From Leptospira venezuelensis (GTDB lineage Bacteria > Spirochaetota > Leptospiria > Leptospirales > Leptospiraceae), in NCBI RefSeq assembly GCF_002150035.1, contig NZ_NETS01000010.1, forward strand, positions 620,001-684,000: a stretch of 64,000 nt of DNA. The letters are read 5' to 3'. The notes beneath the pieces are model-generated. The model was not told where the DNA came from, ran no database searches, and saw only the letters and a list, made by a program, of their open reading frames with translations. Position numbers and translations under genes: made by a program. Below, piece by piece: positions 1 through 8,035 of this stretch (the first letter of the stretch is position 1; each line of letters opens with the position of its first letter).

Positions 1-62
1 CTTTGATTTGTGTCGTAATTTTATTATTATGCGAGGCAAATCAAATCCATTTTACATAAAAA

Positions 63-755
63 TCAGATTTCATCCATAGGTGGGACCCATTTGTTCGGGA
101 TTGCTACAGCGAGTGACAAACGGTCCAAAAATTTATCTTTCGGGATCTCGTAAGCTCCCAGATTCAAAGTGACCGGGTTCATTTGCTGGGTATCGAATAA
201 TGTGAAACCATCCTTCTTCAATGCTTCGAACAAAAAATAGAGCCCGATCTTCCCGAAATCAGGTAAAAAGGAGAACATGGACTCTCCGGCAAAAAATTTA
301 CCGATAGCCACACCATACACTCCCCCACCTAACCGTCCGTTTTCGTCCCAAACCTCTATACTATGAGCATAACCTTCTTTATGAAAGTTGGTAAAACCCT
401 GTAGAAAGTTTTCCGTTATCCAAGTTTGCTCTTCTGTTCTGAACGCGCAGCAACGCATAACTTGCTCAAAAGCACGATTAAACGTAACTGTAAATTTTTT
501 TTGGCGAATTCTTCGGTGAACTCTGGAACTAATATGAAGAACATTTAGGTCAAAGATAGCTCGCGGATCCAAAGAAAACCAAAGTAGAGGTTTATCTGCC
601 CAAGGAAAGATCCCTCGAGTATAGGCATATAAAAGGCGATCTGGTTTTAGATCTCCGCCAATGCCCACAACCTCTTCGGTAGAATGTCGAGGATCTGCAA
701 AAAAATCGGAAAAGTCCCGAATAGGAGAATACTGATTTTGTCTGGGATTTTCCAT
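63..755 (-). CDS. aat: Leucyl/phenylalanyl-tRNA--protein transferase
   Basis: This cytoplasmic enzyme transfers Leu or Phe from aminoacyl-tRNA to proteins with N-terminal Arg or Lys, marking them for ClpS/ClpAP degradation (N-degron pathway). The 230-residue length is normal for the family. The signature GIFPWADKPLLWF near residues 48-60, followed by the SLDPR stretch, and the FAGESMFS block near residue 150 are diagnostic. It is the last gene of a minus-strand set with the phosphodiesterase and pabBC genes: the phosphodiesterase stop codon lies 3 bases from this ATG. No clear Shine-Dalgarno is visible, so translational coupling is likely (inference). Confidence 0.95.
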   Translation of the reverse strand: MENPRQNQYSPIRDFSDFFADPRHSTEEVVGIGGDLKPDRLLYAYTRGIFPWADKPLLWFSLDPRAIFDLNVLHISSRVHRRIRQKKFTVTFNRAFEQVMRCCAFRTEEQTWITENFLQGFTNFHKEGYAHSIEVWDENGRLGGGVYGVAIGKFFAGESMFSFLPDFGKIGLYFLFEALKKDGFTLFDTQQMNPVTLNLGAYEIPKDKFLDRLSLAVAIPNKWVPPMDEI

Positions 756-758
756 TTA

Positions 759-1292
759 TTACAAAAGAAGAGGATACGATTCTTCGACCGAGTATATCTG
801 ACCATTCGCTCCACTGCGACTAGAAAATAGATGGAATTCCGACACAGGAACTATGTCAGTTTGGAATTGAGAGAATTCATTTAAATACAGGTCTAAACGT
901 TTTTCGGGAGTTCTCTTGAATCTTCCAATTGTTATATGAGGTTTATAATCCCGTTTTTCAATCGAGAAACCTTCCCTTCTGAGAGTAGATTCTAAAACTT
1001 TCTGAAGCTTTTTCAGTTCTTCTGAAAGTGTTACATCTGCATAGAGGATCTCTGGAAACTTATTGCCGAAAAATCCTACTCCTTTGATCTCTAAAGAAAA
1101 ACTTTTTTCAGAAACCTCGTTACAGATCTCAGAAACTTTTTCTAATTCTTCCGATTTTAATTCGCCCAGAAATACAAGAGTAGCATGAAAATTTTCAGGA
1201 GAAACCCAGCGGATCTCTTCCAAGCCAAAACAGATTTTTTCCAGATCCGATTTTATAGAATCAGGAAGAGCCAATCCTAAAAAACTTCTCAT
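759..1292 (-). CDS. thpR: RNA 2',3'-cyclic phosphodiesterase (ThpR/LigT family)
   Basis: Member of the 2H phosphoesterase superfamily, which opens 2',3'-cyclic phosphates on RNA. Two H-x-T/S motifs are seen: HATL at residues 36-39 and HITI near residue 119, spaced as in ThpR/LigT. The length of 177 residues is typical and no signal peptide is present. It overlaps the upstream pabBC stop by 4 bases (ATGA) and runs almost directly into aat, so the three genes are probably cotranscribed. Why this activity is coupled to folate precursor synthesis is not evident. Confidence 0.9.
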   Translation of the reverse strand: MRSFLGLALPDSIKSDLEKICFGLEEIRWVSPENFHATLVFLGELKSEELEKVSEICNEVSEKSFSLEIKGVGFFGNKFPEILYADVTLSEELKKLQKVLESTLRREGFSIEKRDYKPHITIGRFKRTPEKRLDLYLNEFSQFQTDIVPVSEFHLFSSRSGANGQIYSVEESYPLLL

Positions 1293-3100
1293 TCGAAATC
1301 CACTCCGGAAACTCTTCTTACTCCTCTAAGAGAATTTACCAAAATGATCTTAGAAGCAAGACTCAGATCTTGTTTAGAAATTTTCTTTTCTTTGGCTTTT
1401 AGTTTTCGAACCCATTGTTTCCGGGCAACTCCAGGAAGAATTCCTTCTTCCAAAGAAGGTGTGATCCATTCTTCATTCAAAAGAAGAAAGATAGAATGAA
1501 TAGATCCCTCTGTTAAATAACCATCAGTATTTGTATAAATTTGATCCAGATAACCTTTGGAAACAGCAGATTCGTACCCTGCGGAAAAAATTTCTCTGAT
1601 ATTTGTTTTATGATAAAAGAACTGATTTTTTTTATTGGTAGAAGTTTCACTCAACAGAACCTTACCCTCTTTGGGACCTGAATGAAATTCTGAAACTTCG
1701 AACTGAAAATCTCCACTTCGCATAAGTATGATTTTCACTCTGTGTATTTTGTAGGAAGAAACTTTGCTTTCTACTTGATGAACTACAGATTCCCAACCTT
1801 TTTCTTTCCAAACGAATCCAAGTTCTTTTGCTGATGTTCTCATTCTATCTTTATGATCTTTTAAAAAATAGATTTTCCCTCTTTTGCAAATCGCAGTTGT
1901 GAATATATGAAAATCCTCTTTGGCATCATTCAAAAACTTTGCCTTAGACCAACATTCTTCCCATTCTGAATTTGGATCGGAACCTATCGTAATTCCGGAA
2001 CCTACACCCATTCTTCCCATTTTTTGCCCAGAAGGATCTTGCGAAAATTCAAGAGTACGTATCGCAATAGAAGAAATTTCTTTTTGAGGAGAGAGATAGA
2101 ATATTCCTCCGGTATAAACTCCTCTTTTTTTTTCTAAATTATGGATAATCTCTGAAGATCTTTTTTTGGGAGCTCCAGTGATGGAACCACCAGGAAACAA
2201 CGCTTCTAAAATATCAGTCCATTTTACATCAGAAGAAAGTTCAGAACGTACTTCGCTAGTCATCTGGAAAACTGTTGGATATTCTTCAATAGAGAACAGT
2301 TTAGAAACACTGACAGACCCAGGCAAAGAGATTCTTCCTAAATCGTTACGGAGAAGATCAGTGATCATCAAATTTTCTGCTCTATCCTTTTCTGAACTGG
2401 AAAGTTCTAATTTTAATTTTTGATCTTCTGAAGAATTGTTTCCTCTGGGTCTAGTTCCTTTCATCGGAACTGTTCTGATTTGATCCTGTTTTCTTTCCCA
2501 AAACAATTCAGGAGAGAAGGAAAGAATATCTCTTTGTACCTGAATAGAGTCTCCCGTATGTATCCAGGCCTGATACGGAACCGGTTGCTTTTTTCTGAGT
2601 TCGAAAAACAATTTTCCGAGAGAACCTTGTAATTCTATTTTCAAAGGGAAGGTGAAATTGACCTGATAGATGTCTCCTTCGTAGAGAAAGTTCCGTATCT
2701 TTCGAAAATTCTCTTCATATTCTTTCAGGTTAATTTCAGATTGAATCTTAACAGAATAACCTTTTTCCTTAAATTTAGATTCCCATTCTGAAATTTTAGC
2801 CTGATCCAAGGTCTTTGGCTCAGAAAAAATTCCGAACCAAAGAAGAGGATCTTCCGAAACTTCTTCCATATTGTCAGGATTTAAAAACAAATTCCCGGCT
2901 TCGTAGGAGATCCAACCTGCGGCGTGATATCCTTGGGAAACCTTGTTTTGAATTTCTAAGAGGAATTTCCTTGCGTCACTTCGTCGATTAGTAGTAAGAA
3001 TCTGATTTGGCTCCGTAAGAACTAGATGCCCCTCTTCAGTGAAACCTTCTCCTAAATAAATAAAGGGTTTCCTAGAGTTTTGAAATAGATCGGAAAGCAT
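1289..3100 (-). CDS. pabB: Aminodeoxychorismate synthase component I fused to aminodeoxychorismate lyase-like domain (PabB-PabC)
   Basis: Two-domain enzyme for p-aminobenzoate, the folate precursor. Residues 1 to about 390 form the chorismate-binding PabB domain, with the hallmark GGSITGAPKKRSSEII near 305-320 and the PVPYQAW stretch near 173. Residues about 395-603 form a class IV PLP aminotransferase domain (PabC type), with the likely PLP Lys in FFYHKTNIR and the EGSIHSIFLL and GILPGVAR motifs. The fusion performs successive steps from chorismate to p-aminobenzoate. No pabA glutaminase lies nearby. First gene of the operon with thpR and aat. Its ATG coincides with the putative TTG of the divergent kinase, so promoters would lie inside neighbouring coding sequence. 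Confidence 0.92.
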   Translation of the reverse strand: MLSDLFQNSRKPFIYLGEGFTEEGHLVLTEPNQILTTNRRSDARKFLLEIQNKVSQGYHAAGWISYEAGNLFLNPDNMEEVSEDPLLWFGIFSEPKTLDQAKISEWESKFKEKGYSVKIQSEINLKEYEENFRKIRNFLYEGDIYQVNFTFPLKIELQGSLGKLFFELRKKQPVPYQAWIHTGDSIQVQRDILSFSPELFWERKQDQIRTVPMKGTRPRGNNSSEDQKLKLELSSSEKDRAENLMITDLLRNDLGRISLPGSVSVSKLFSIEEYPTVFQMTSEVRSELSSDVKWTDILEALFPGGSITGAPKKRSSEIIHNLEKKRGVYTGGIFYLSPQKEISSIAIRTLEFSQDPSGQKMGRMGVGSGITIGSDPNSEWEECWSKAKFLNDAKEDFHIFTTAICKRGKIYFLKDHKDRMRTSAKELGFVWKEKGWESVVHQVESKVSSYKIHRVKIILMRSGDFQFEVSEFHSGPKEGKVLLSETSTNKKNQFFYHKTNIREIFSAGYESAVSKGYLDQIYTNTDGYLTEGSIHSIFLLLNEEWITPSLEEGILPGVARKQWVRKLKAKEKKISKQDLSLASKIILVNSLRGVRRVSGVDFE

Positions 3101-3153
3101 TGGAAAAGGTCTTAAAACCTTATTCTCAGCTGCTTCCGAATCCTAAAAGCGAA

Positions 3154-5301
3154 ATGAATAAGATTCTAAGATTAATGTTATATCGATCCTTAAAATTCTT
3201 CCAAACAGCCGGCAAATTTCTGCTGGTAGCTTCTGTTTATTTTCTTTTGGGAAAATTCGGAGAATTCTTTGGTACTTTTTCAGATTATGCCTCTCCTATT
3301 TGGCCTGCGTCTGGTTGGGGACTAGTCACTCCTTTATTATTCGGAAGAGTTTCCTATTTTGGGATTTTTACAGGCTCCTTTTTATACAACTGCCAGATCC
3401 GACATGAAATTATTCCAGGGCAAGATTTAAGCATTTATTTTGGGGCCGCGGTGCTAATCGCGTGTGGGAGCACTTTGCAATCTTTCACGGGAGCTTATTT
3501 ATATAAAAAGTTTGTTCCTGAATTAGATCTTACAAAGAACACTTTCTTTGTCCTTAGATTTCTTTGGATAGAAACATTAGTTTGTATCATTGCCGCAACG
3601 ATCGCATGTTCCGGACTTCTACTCTTAGGCATTTTAGAATTAAATTCTTTATTTCCTACTTGGATCACTTGGTGGATGGGAGATTCTTTAGGAGTATTTG
3701 TATACTTTCCGTTCTTCTTAAGTTGGTTAGGATCAGGAATTGCAACATTTAAAGTACATTCCTGGAAGGAAAGTGTCGGTCTTGTTTCCTTTCTAATTTT
3801 ATTAGGAGGCGGGATCTTTTACTTCTTTAGTATCAACCAGGTCCCTGCGTATTTTCCGCTTTCTTACCTTCTGATCGCAGTCATCTCACTTGTGTCTCTC
3901 AGATTCGGAGGGAGAGAATCTTCTCTTGTTCTGATTATAGTTTCTATTATATCCATATTAGGAACCTCGCAAGGACCTTCGTATAATTTTCCTGCTTCAA
4001 AGGAAGTATCCCTTCTTCTTTTACAAAGTTTTTTATCCGCAATCTCGATCGCTTCGCTTCTCGCTTTATCTGTAGTGAAGGAAAGAATGGATGCACAAGA
4101 TGAGATTTTTCATTCCCATAAAAAATTAGAAGTTCTGGTGGCTGAGAGAACCCAAGAATTGGATCGCTCTTATCGTTTTCTGGGAGCAAGCGAGGCAATC
4201 TACAAGGGTCTATTTGAGAATGTTCCGATCGCGATCTTAGAATGTGACTATTCTGAAGTAATAAGGATGTTGAATGAACTACCTAAGATGTCCAGAAAAG
4301 AATTTTCCAAATTCCTAAAGACGCATCCTCAGTTCGTTTCGGAATGTTACGAAACTGTAAGTGTAATAGATGCAAACAAAGAATCAGTTCGATTATTCGA
4401 AGCAAGTTCAAAGGAAGAAGTTCTATTTCTCGCCAGAAACTTTTTTCGAAAAGGAAACAATCATTATTTTAGAAAACTTCTGAGCAGAATTCGTTTTGGA
4501 GCAAGGGTACTTCATACTGAAACCACATTATCCACCTGCAATGGAAAACAATTCGAAGCATCCATTCGTTGGTCTTTGTCACCTGAATTCGAAGAAACTT
4601 TCTCTTCTACCATTATTACTGTTACAGAGATCACAGATAAAAAACAAGCGGAGAGACAGTTAAAAACTTCCTTAAAAGAAAAGGAAGTAATGTTGAAAGA
4701 GATCCATCACAGAGTAAAAAACAATCTGCAGGTGATTTCCAGTTTATTTAATCTTCAGTCAGAATACGAAAACGATCCTAAAATCCATGAAGCATTTACC
4801 GAAAGTCAAAATAGGATACAAACCATGGCACTCATCCATGATGAGTTGTACCAATCCAATGATCTGGGAAATGTAGAATTTTCAGGATATTCCAAAAGGC
4901 TTGCGGAGAAGATCAGGTCTGCTTATAAGATCGGAGCGGAAACAAGAGTGGATGTGATATCAAGTCCTATTCATTTAGAGATCAGCATTGCAATTCCGCT
5001 CGGGCTTGCATTGAATGAACTACTCACAAATTCTTTTAAATACGCTTTTCCTCATAATTTTTCTCCTTCTAATGAAAGGCCGAAAATCCAGGTCAGACTT
5101 CAGAAGAAAGAGAATCTAGTAATTTTAGAAGTTTCAGACAATGGTGTCGGTTTACCCAATGAGTTAAATCCAATCGCAACCCATTCCTTCGGTCTAACCT
5201 TGGTCCAGGTCCTAACGAAACAGCTAAAAGGAAAATTGGATTTTTCCAGTTCCAAAGACCATGGAGCCAGTTTTCAAATTCGTTTTGAACTTCCGAATTA
5301 G
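3154..5301 (+). CDS. MASE1-domain sensor histidine kinase (HisKA_2 family)
   Basis: Membrane sensor kinase. The N-terminal half holds about eight hydrophobic segments resembling a MASE1 integral membrane sensor (ASPIWPASGWGL motif between segments 1 and 2). It is followed by a short coiled coil, a PAS-like region, and a HisKA_2/HWE-type core with the phospho-acceptor motif EIHHRVKNNLQVISSLFNLQ. The ATPase domain shows ELLTNSFKYAF, DNGVGLP and FGLTLVQ. No receiver domain or partner regulator is adjacent, so the output is unknown. ATG at 3154 is preferred. A TTG at 3100 would extend the protein by 18 residues but sits on top of the divergent pabBC start. The signal is unknown. Confidence 0.88.
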   Translation: MNKILRLMLYRSLKFFQTAGKFLLVASVYFLLGKFGEFFGTFSDYASPIWPASGWGLVTPLLFGRVSYFGIFTGSFLYNCQIRHEIIPGQDLSIYFGAAVLIACGSTLQSFTGAYLYKKFVPELDLTKNTFFVLRFLWIETLVCIIAATIACSGLLLLGILELNSLFPTWITWWMGDSLGVFVYFPFFLSWLGSGIATFKVHSWKESVGLVSFLILLGGGIFYFFSINQVPAYFPLSYLLIAVISLVSLRFGGRESSLVLIIVSIISILGTSQGPSYNFPASKEVSLLLLQSFLSAISIASLLALSVVKERMDAQDEIFHSHKKLEVLVAERTQELDRSYRFLGASEAIYKGLFENVPIAILECDYSEVIRMLNELPKMSRKEFSKFLKTHPQFVSECYETVSVIDANKESVRLFEASSKEEVLFLARNFFRKGNNHYFRKLLSRIRFGARVLHTETTLSTCNGKQFEASIRWSLSPEFEETFSSTIITVTEITDKKQAERQLKTSLKEKEVMLKEIHHRVKNNLQVISSLFNLQSEYENDPKIHEAFTESQNRIQTMALIHDELYQSNDLGNVEFSGYSKRLAEKIRSAYKIGAETRVDVISSPIHLEISIAIPLGLALNELLTNSFKYAFPHNFSPSNERPKIQVRLQKKENLVILEVSDNGVGLPNELNPIATHSFGLTLVQVLTKQLKGKLDFSSSKDHGASFQIRFELPN

Positions 5302-5346
5302 GAAAATTCCTTGCGAACTAGTTCTCCAAATCGGAGTAAGGAGAAC

Positions 5347-5973
5347 ATGAGAACAAAGCCTCCCAGTCCGATTGCCAACAGGGCAGAAGCAAGAAGAGAA
5401 CAGATCCTGGAAGCAGCATTGGACGTATTCTCTGAAAAAGGATATCATGAGGCTGGTATCGCGGACATAGCCGGAAAATTAAATATAGGTCATGGAACCT
5501 GTTATCGTTATTTTAAAAATAAATTAGATATCCTACACGCATTAGTGGATCGGATCCTTCTCGGCTTATTAGAAGTAGTCCGTAAAGAAAGTCCTGAAAA
5601 ATCAAATACGATAGAAGAATATAGAAATCAGATCAAAAATATCGGCTGGGAATTATTTCAACTTTTCAGCAAAGATCCGAGACAAGCAAAGATCGTTTTT
5701 TTTGAAGCGATGGCCTTGGACGAAACCGTAAAAAGAAAAGTGCAACTTGGAATCGACAAGAGTGCTAGGCTTACAGAGTTATATCTGAAGAATGGCGTGA
5801 AAAAAGGATTTTTGAGAAAAGAATTAGATACTCGTATTGCATCCCAAGCAGTAAATGCAATGATGTTCGAAGGAATTCGGATCAATTTATCTTCTAAAGT
5901 AGATTCCAAATTTGCAAAACGTTGGCTGGAAGAAATGCCCACCCTTATGTTAGAAGGAATGGGCAAACGTTAG
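5347..5973 (+). CDS. TetR/AcrR family transcriptional regulator
   Basis: 208-residue one-component repressor-type regulator. The N-terminal helix-turn-helix is clear: ILEAALDVFSEKGYHEAG, then ADIAGKLNIGHGTCYRYF, then KNKLDILHALVD. The C-terminal ligand domain is not assignable. The start at 5347 is chosen because TAAGGAG lies 3-10 bases upstream at 5337-5343; an upstream in-frame TTG at 5311 lacks one. It follows the kinase gene by 45 bases and converges on the lipoprotein hydrolase. Candidate targets are the hydrolase and the divergent membrane protein, whose shared upstream region carries two ACATGT-centred palindromes (inference). Confidence 0.92.
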   Translation: MRTKPPSPIANRAEARREQILEAALDVFSEKGYHEAGIADIAGKLNIGHGTCYRYFKNKLDILHALVDRILLGLLEVVRKESPEKSNTIEEYRNQIKNIGWELFQLFSKDPRQAKIVFFEAMALDETVKRKVQLGIDKSARLTELYLKNGVKKGFLRKELDTRIASQAVNAMMFEGIRINLSSKVDSKFAKRWLEEMPTLMLEGMGKR

Positions 5974-5991
5974 TTACATTTTATAATGTAA
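5974..5991. terminator. Convergent-junction hairpin TTACATT-TTAT-AATGTAA
   Basis: Perfect 7-base arms around a 4-base loop directly after the TetR stop codon (5971-5973). The loop contains TTA (5981-5983), which is the stop codon of the opposing hydrolase gene. The stem is AT-rich and no T-run follows, so termination efficiency is doubtful. It may act as a weak bidirectional terminator or an mRNA 3' end stabiliser. Confidence 0.45.
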
Positions 5992-6910
5992 GGAATTGCA
6001 CCAGATCTTTAGCAGTGATGTCCGGAATTTCTTCCATAGGGATATGACCAGCACCTTCGTAAGTGATAAACTTAGAATTCTGAAGATCTTTTGTCCAGTT
6101 CTGTGCGTATTCCAATTTTAACCAATGATCTTCTTTTCCCCACATTACCAATGTAGGAGTTTTTACAGATTTAATTCCTTCTGAAATTTTAGGATCAGTA
6201 AACTTCTCCCTAGCAGTCCTGAAAAAATAATTATAAGCCTGTCTATTCCCTTCTCTTCTGGAAAGATCCACGTATCTTGTTTTGATCTCTGGTGTAATTT
6301 TAGAAGGATCTCCATAAACCTCATCCACACTTCTTTCTACCATAAAACTTGGAAGCATATGTCGTGCAAATGGACTTACGATCGGATTACTACCTAAAGC
6401 GATCATAGGAGGCATAGGTTGAGCATATCCGGCCGCATCTATCAATACCAATTTTTGAACTTTATTAGGATATTTTAATACGTAATTCCAGGAGATATAT
6501 CCCCCCATAGAATTTCCTACTAAATAGAAAGAATCCACTTTTAGATAGTCCAGAAATCGATTTAGTACTTCTACTCCTTCTTCCAAATTCAACTTTTCTA
6601 GATCTTCAGGAGGACCTGTTAAACCGTGACCGGGAAGATCGATACGGATAACTCTATAGCGAGACTTTAATAATTCCGCCCAAGAATCCCAAGTATGCAA
6701 AGAAGAACATACTCCGTGCAATAGTATTATTACAGGACCCTGGCCCTCGTCCCTGTAATGGATATTGAGATCCCCAATTGGAGCAAACTTGGACTCAGAG
6801 TTTGCATATTTCGATTTCAAATCCTCTAAGGAATCGGAACCGATCCCTAAAACTCTACAATTGAGTAGAATGATGAGAAGTAACATTAAGCTTATTCTTG
6901 TTCTTTTCAT
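5981..6910 (-). CDS. Alpha/beta-fold hydrolase, predicted lipoprotein
   Basis: Envelope-anchored hydrolase of unknown substrate. From the ATG at 6910 the protein starts MKRTRISLMLLLIILLNC, a type II signal with lipobox LLNC, so it is likely lipid-modified. The hydrolase core shows the oxyanion region LLHGVCSSLHTW, the nucleophile elbow GNSMGGY, an acid near the VMWGKEDHW segment and the final catalytic His in GAGHIPMEE. The start was moved from 7006 to 6910 because AGGGAA lies just upstream and the signal peptide then sits at the N-terminus. It is divergent from the membrane protein at 7077, sharing palindromic sites, and probably coregulated by the nearby TetR. Confidence 0.87.
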   Translation of the reverse strand: MKRTRISLMLLLIILLNCRVLGIGSDSLEDLKSKYANSESKFAPIGDLNIHYRDEGQGPVIILLHGVCSSLHTWDSWAELLKSRYRVIRIDLPGHGLTGPPEDLEKLNLEEGVEVLNRFLDYLKVDSFYLVGNSMGGYISWNYVLKYPNKVQKLVLIDAAGYAQPMPPMIALGSNPIVSPFARHMLPSFMVERSVDEVYGDPSKITPEIKTRYVDLSRREGNRQAYNYFFRTAREKFTDPKISEGIKSVKTPTLVMWGKEDHWLKLEYAQNWTKDLQNSKFITYEGAGHIPMEEIPDITAKDLVQFLTL

Positions 6911-6977
6911 AATTTCCCTGTTTAATGAAAATTCCCATCCAATCGGAATCACAGATACGTCATTCCGGCCCCAAAGT

Positions 6978-7043
6978 AAAACATGTTTTTCTTTGAAATT
7001 TTTCAATTTCCTCTATTGACAAAAACTGAATGACATGTCATTC
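6978..7043. promoter_or_regulatory. Two ACATGT-centred palindromes, candidate TetR operators
   Basis: Between the divergent hydrolase and membrane-protein genes lie a 12-base perfect palindrome AAAACATGTTTT (6978-6989) and a 16-base perfect palindrome GAATGACATGTCATTC (7028-7043). Their centres are 52 bases apart, about five helical turns. The second follows a TTGACA box at 7016-7021 on the plus strand and overlaps the spacer/-10 region, an arrangement expected for repression. Assignment to the TetR gene at 5347 is inference from proximity. Confidence 0.6.
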
Positions 7044-7076
7044 TTATATTCATCAAGGTGAGGAGAATTTAATCCA

Positions 7077-7970
7077 ATGGTTCAAGTGGATGTTTTTTGG
7101 GCCTACGGCCTGGGAGCCGGTTATGCAATGGCCGCAGCTCGCCAAATTAAAAAATTGCAAGCAGGAGAGACAACGGCAGGTTCTATTCCTTCAGTTAAAA
7201 AAGAAGAGAAGAAGGTCCCATTTTGGAAGAATACCTACTTCATCTCGAACCTTCTATATTTAGGCTTATTATTCGCGCCGTCCGGTCTGTATCTAGTTTG
7301 GCAATTTACTAGCTGGGAAACAATGCATGCAGGAGATAAAACCATGCCTGGTTGGCTTGTGGCTTTATTTGGTTTAACGAATATTTCCCAAGGAATCTTG
7401 GGTTTCTGGGTAGTATGGAAATTAATCGAAGCGGGAAAAAATTTCTTAGCTTATCTGCAAGTTCCTGCGGGATATTTCGGAATGTTCTTCATCCTAGTTC
7501 ATGGTTGGGATGGAACCGGTTATAAAAGATTTTTTTCAGAGTCAGTGGAACAATTCCAAACATGGACCTGGGGAACCGCAATCAATTGGCTAACATCTGA
7601 TGTTGCCATTACATTGTATGTTATGGGCGTGATCTTAATTCCTGTCCTGATCGTTTCACTTCTAAAGATCGAAAAAGAAGGTTGGGAATTAGGAGGATCT
7701 GGAGAATTTTCTGTTAGAAAATCCCCTTCTGGTTTTGCTTCTACAATAGCGTTTTTAGCTACTGTGTTTGTAGGTGCATTAGGATTTGCGATTATTTCCA
7801 GTGTGATCATTCATCAACTGGGATGGATACTTGGAACAATAATTTCCGTTTTAGTGATTTATACTTTAGGAATTTCAAAATTTGGATTATTCCAAATCTT
7901 TTATAAAAGTGTTTTACAATCGGAAACAGAAACTGGTGGCAAATTGCAGAGTGTCCGTTCTGCCGCCTAA
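7077..7970 (+). CDS. Polytopic membrane protein of unknown function
   Basis: 297 residues with a short N-terminal hydrophobic segment (about residues 3-22), a Lys-rich linker to residue 45, and about six further membrane segments (YFISNLLYLGLLFAPSGLYL, WLVALFGLTNISQGILGF, and later ones to residue 280). No family motif was recognised. An AAGGTGAGGAG ribosome site at 7055-7065 precedes the ATG. It is divergent from the lipoprotein hydrolase and has its own promoter-like TTGACA with an overlapping 16-base palindrome, so it is probably repressed by a TetR protein. A strong terminator follows at 8004-8035. Function cannot be stated. Confidence 0.85.
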   Translation: MVQVDVFWAYGLGAGYAMAAARQIKKLQAGETTAGSIPSVKKEEKKVPFWKNTYFISNLLYLGLLFAPSGLYLVWQFTSWETMHAGDKTMPGWLVALFGLTNISQGILGFWVVWKLIEAGKNFLAYLQVPAGYFGMFFILVHGWDGTGYKRFFSESVEQFQTWTWGTAINWLTSDVAITLYVMGVILIPVLIVSLLKIEKEGWELGGSGEFSVRKSPSGFASTIAFLATVFVGALGFAIISSVIIHQLGWILGTIISVLVIYTLGISKFGLFQIFYKSVLQSETETGGKLQSVRSAA

Positions 7971-8003
7971 AAATTGCCTTCTTTAGAACCGTTCAAATTT
8001 TTT

Positions 8004-8035
8004 GCTCTGGTAGATTAATCTCCCAGAGCTTTTTT
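8004..8035 (+). terminator. Rho-independent terminator after the 7077 membrane gene
   Basis: GCTCTGG (8004-8010) pairs with CCAGAGC (8023-8029) and is followed by six T residues. The loop AGATTAATCT is itself palindromic and can extend the stem. Its central TTA (8015-8017) is the stop codon of the opposing cystathionine gamma-synthase-like gene, so the terminator overlaps that gene's last codon. Confidence 0.85.
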
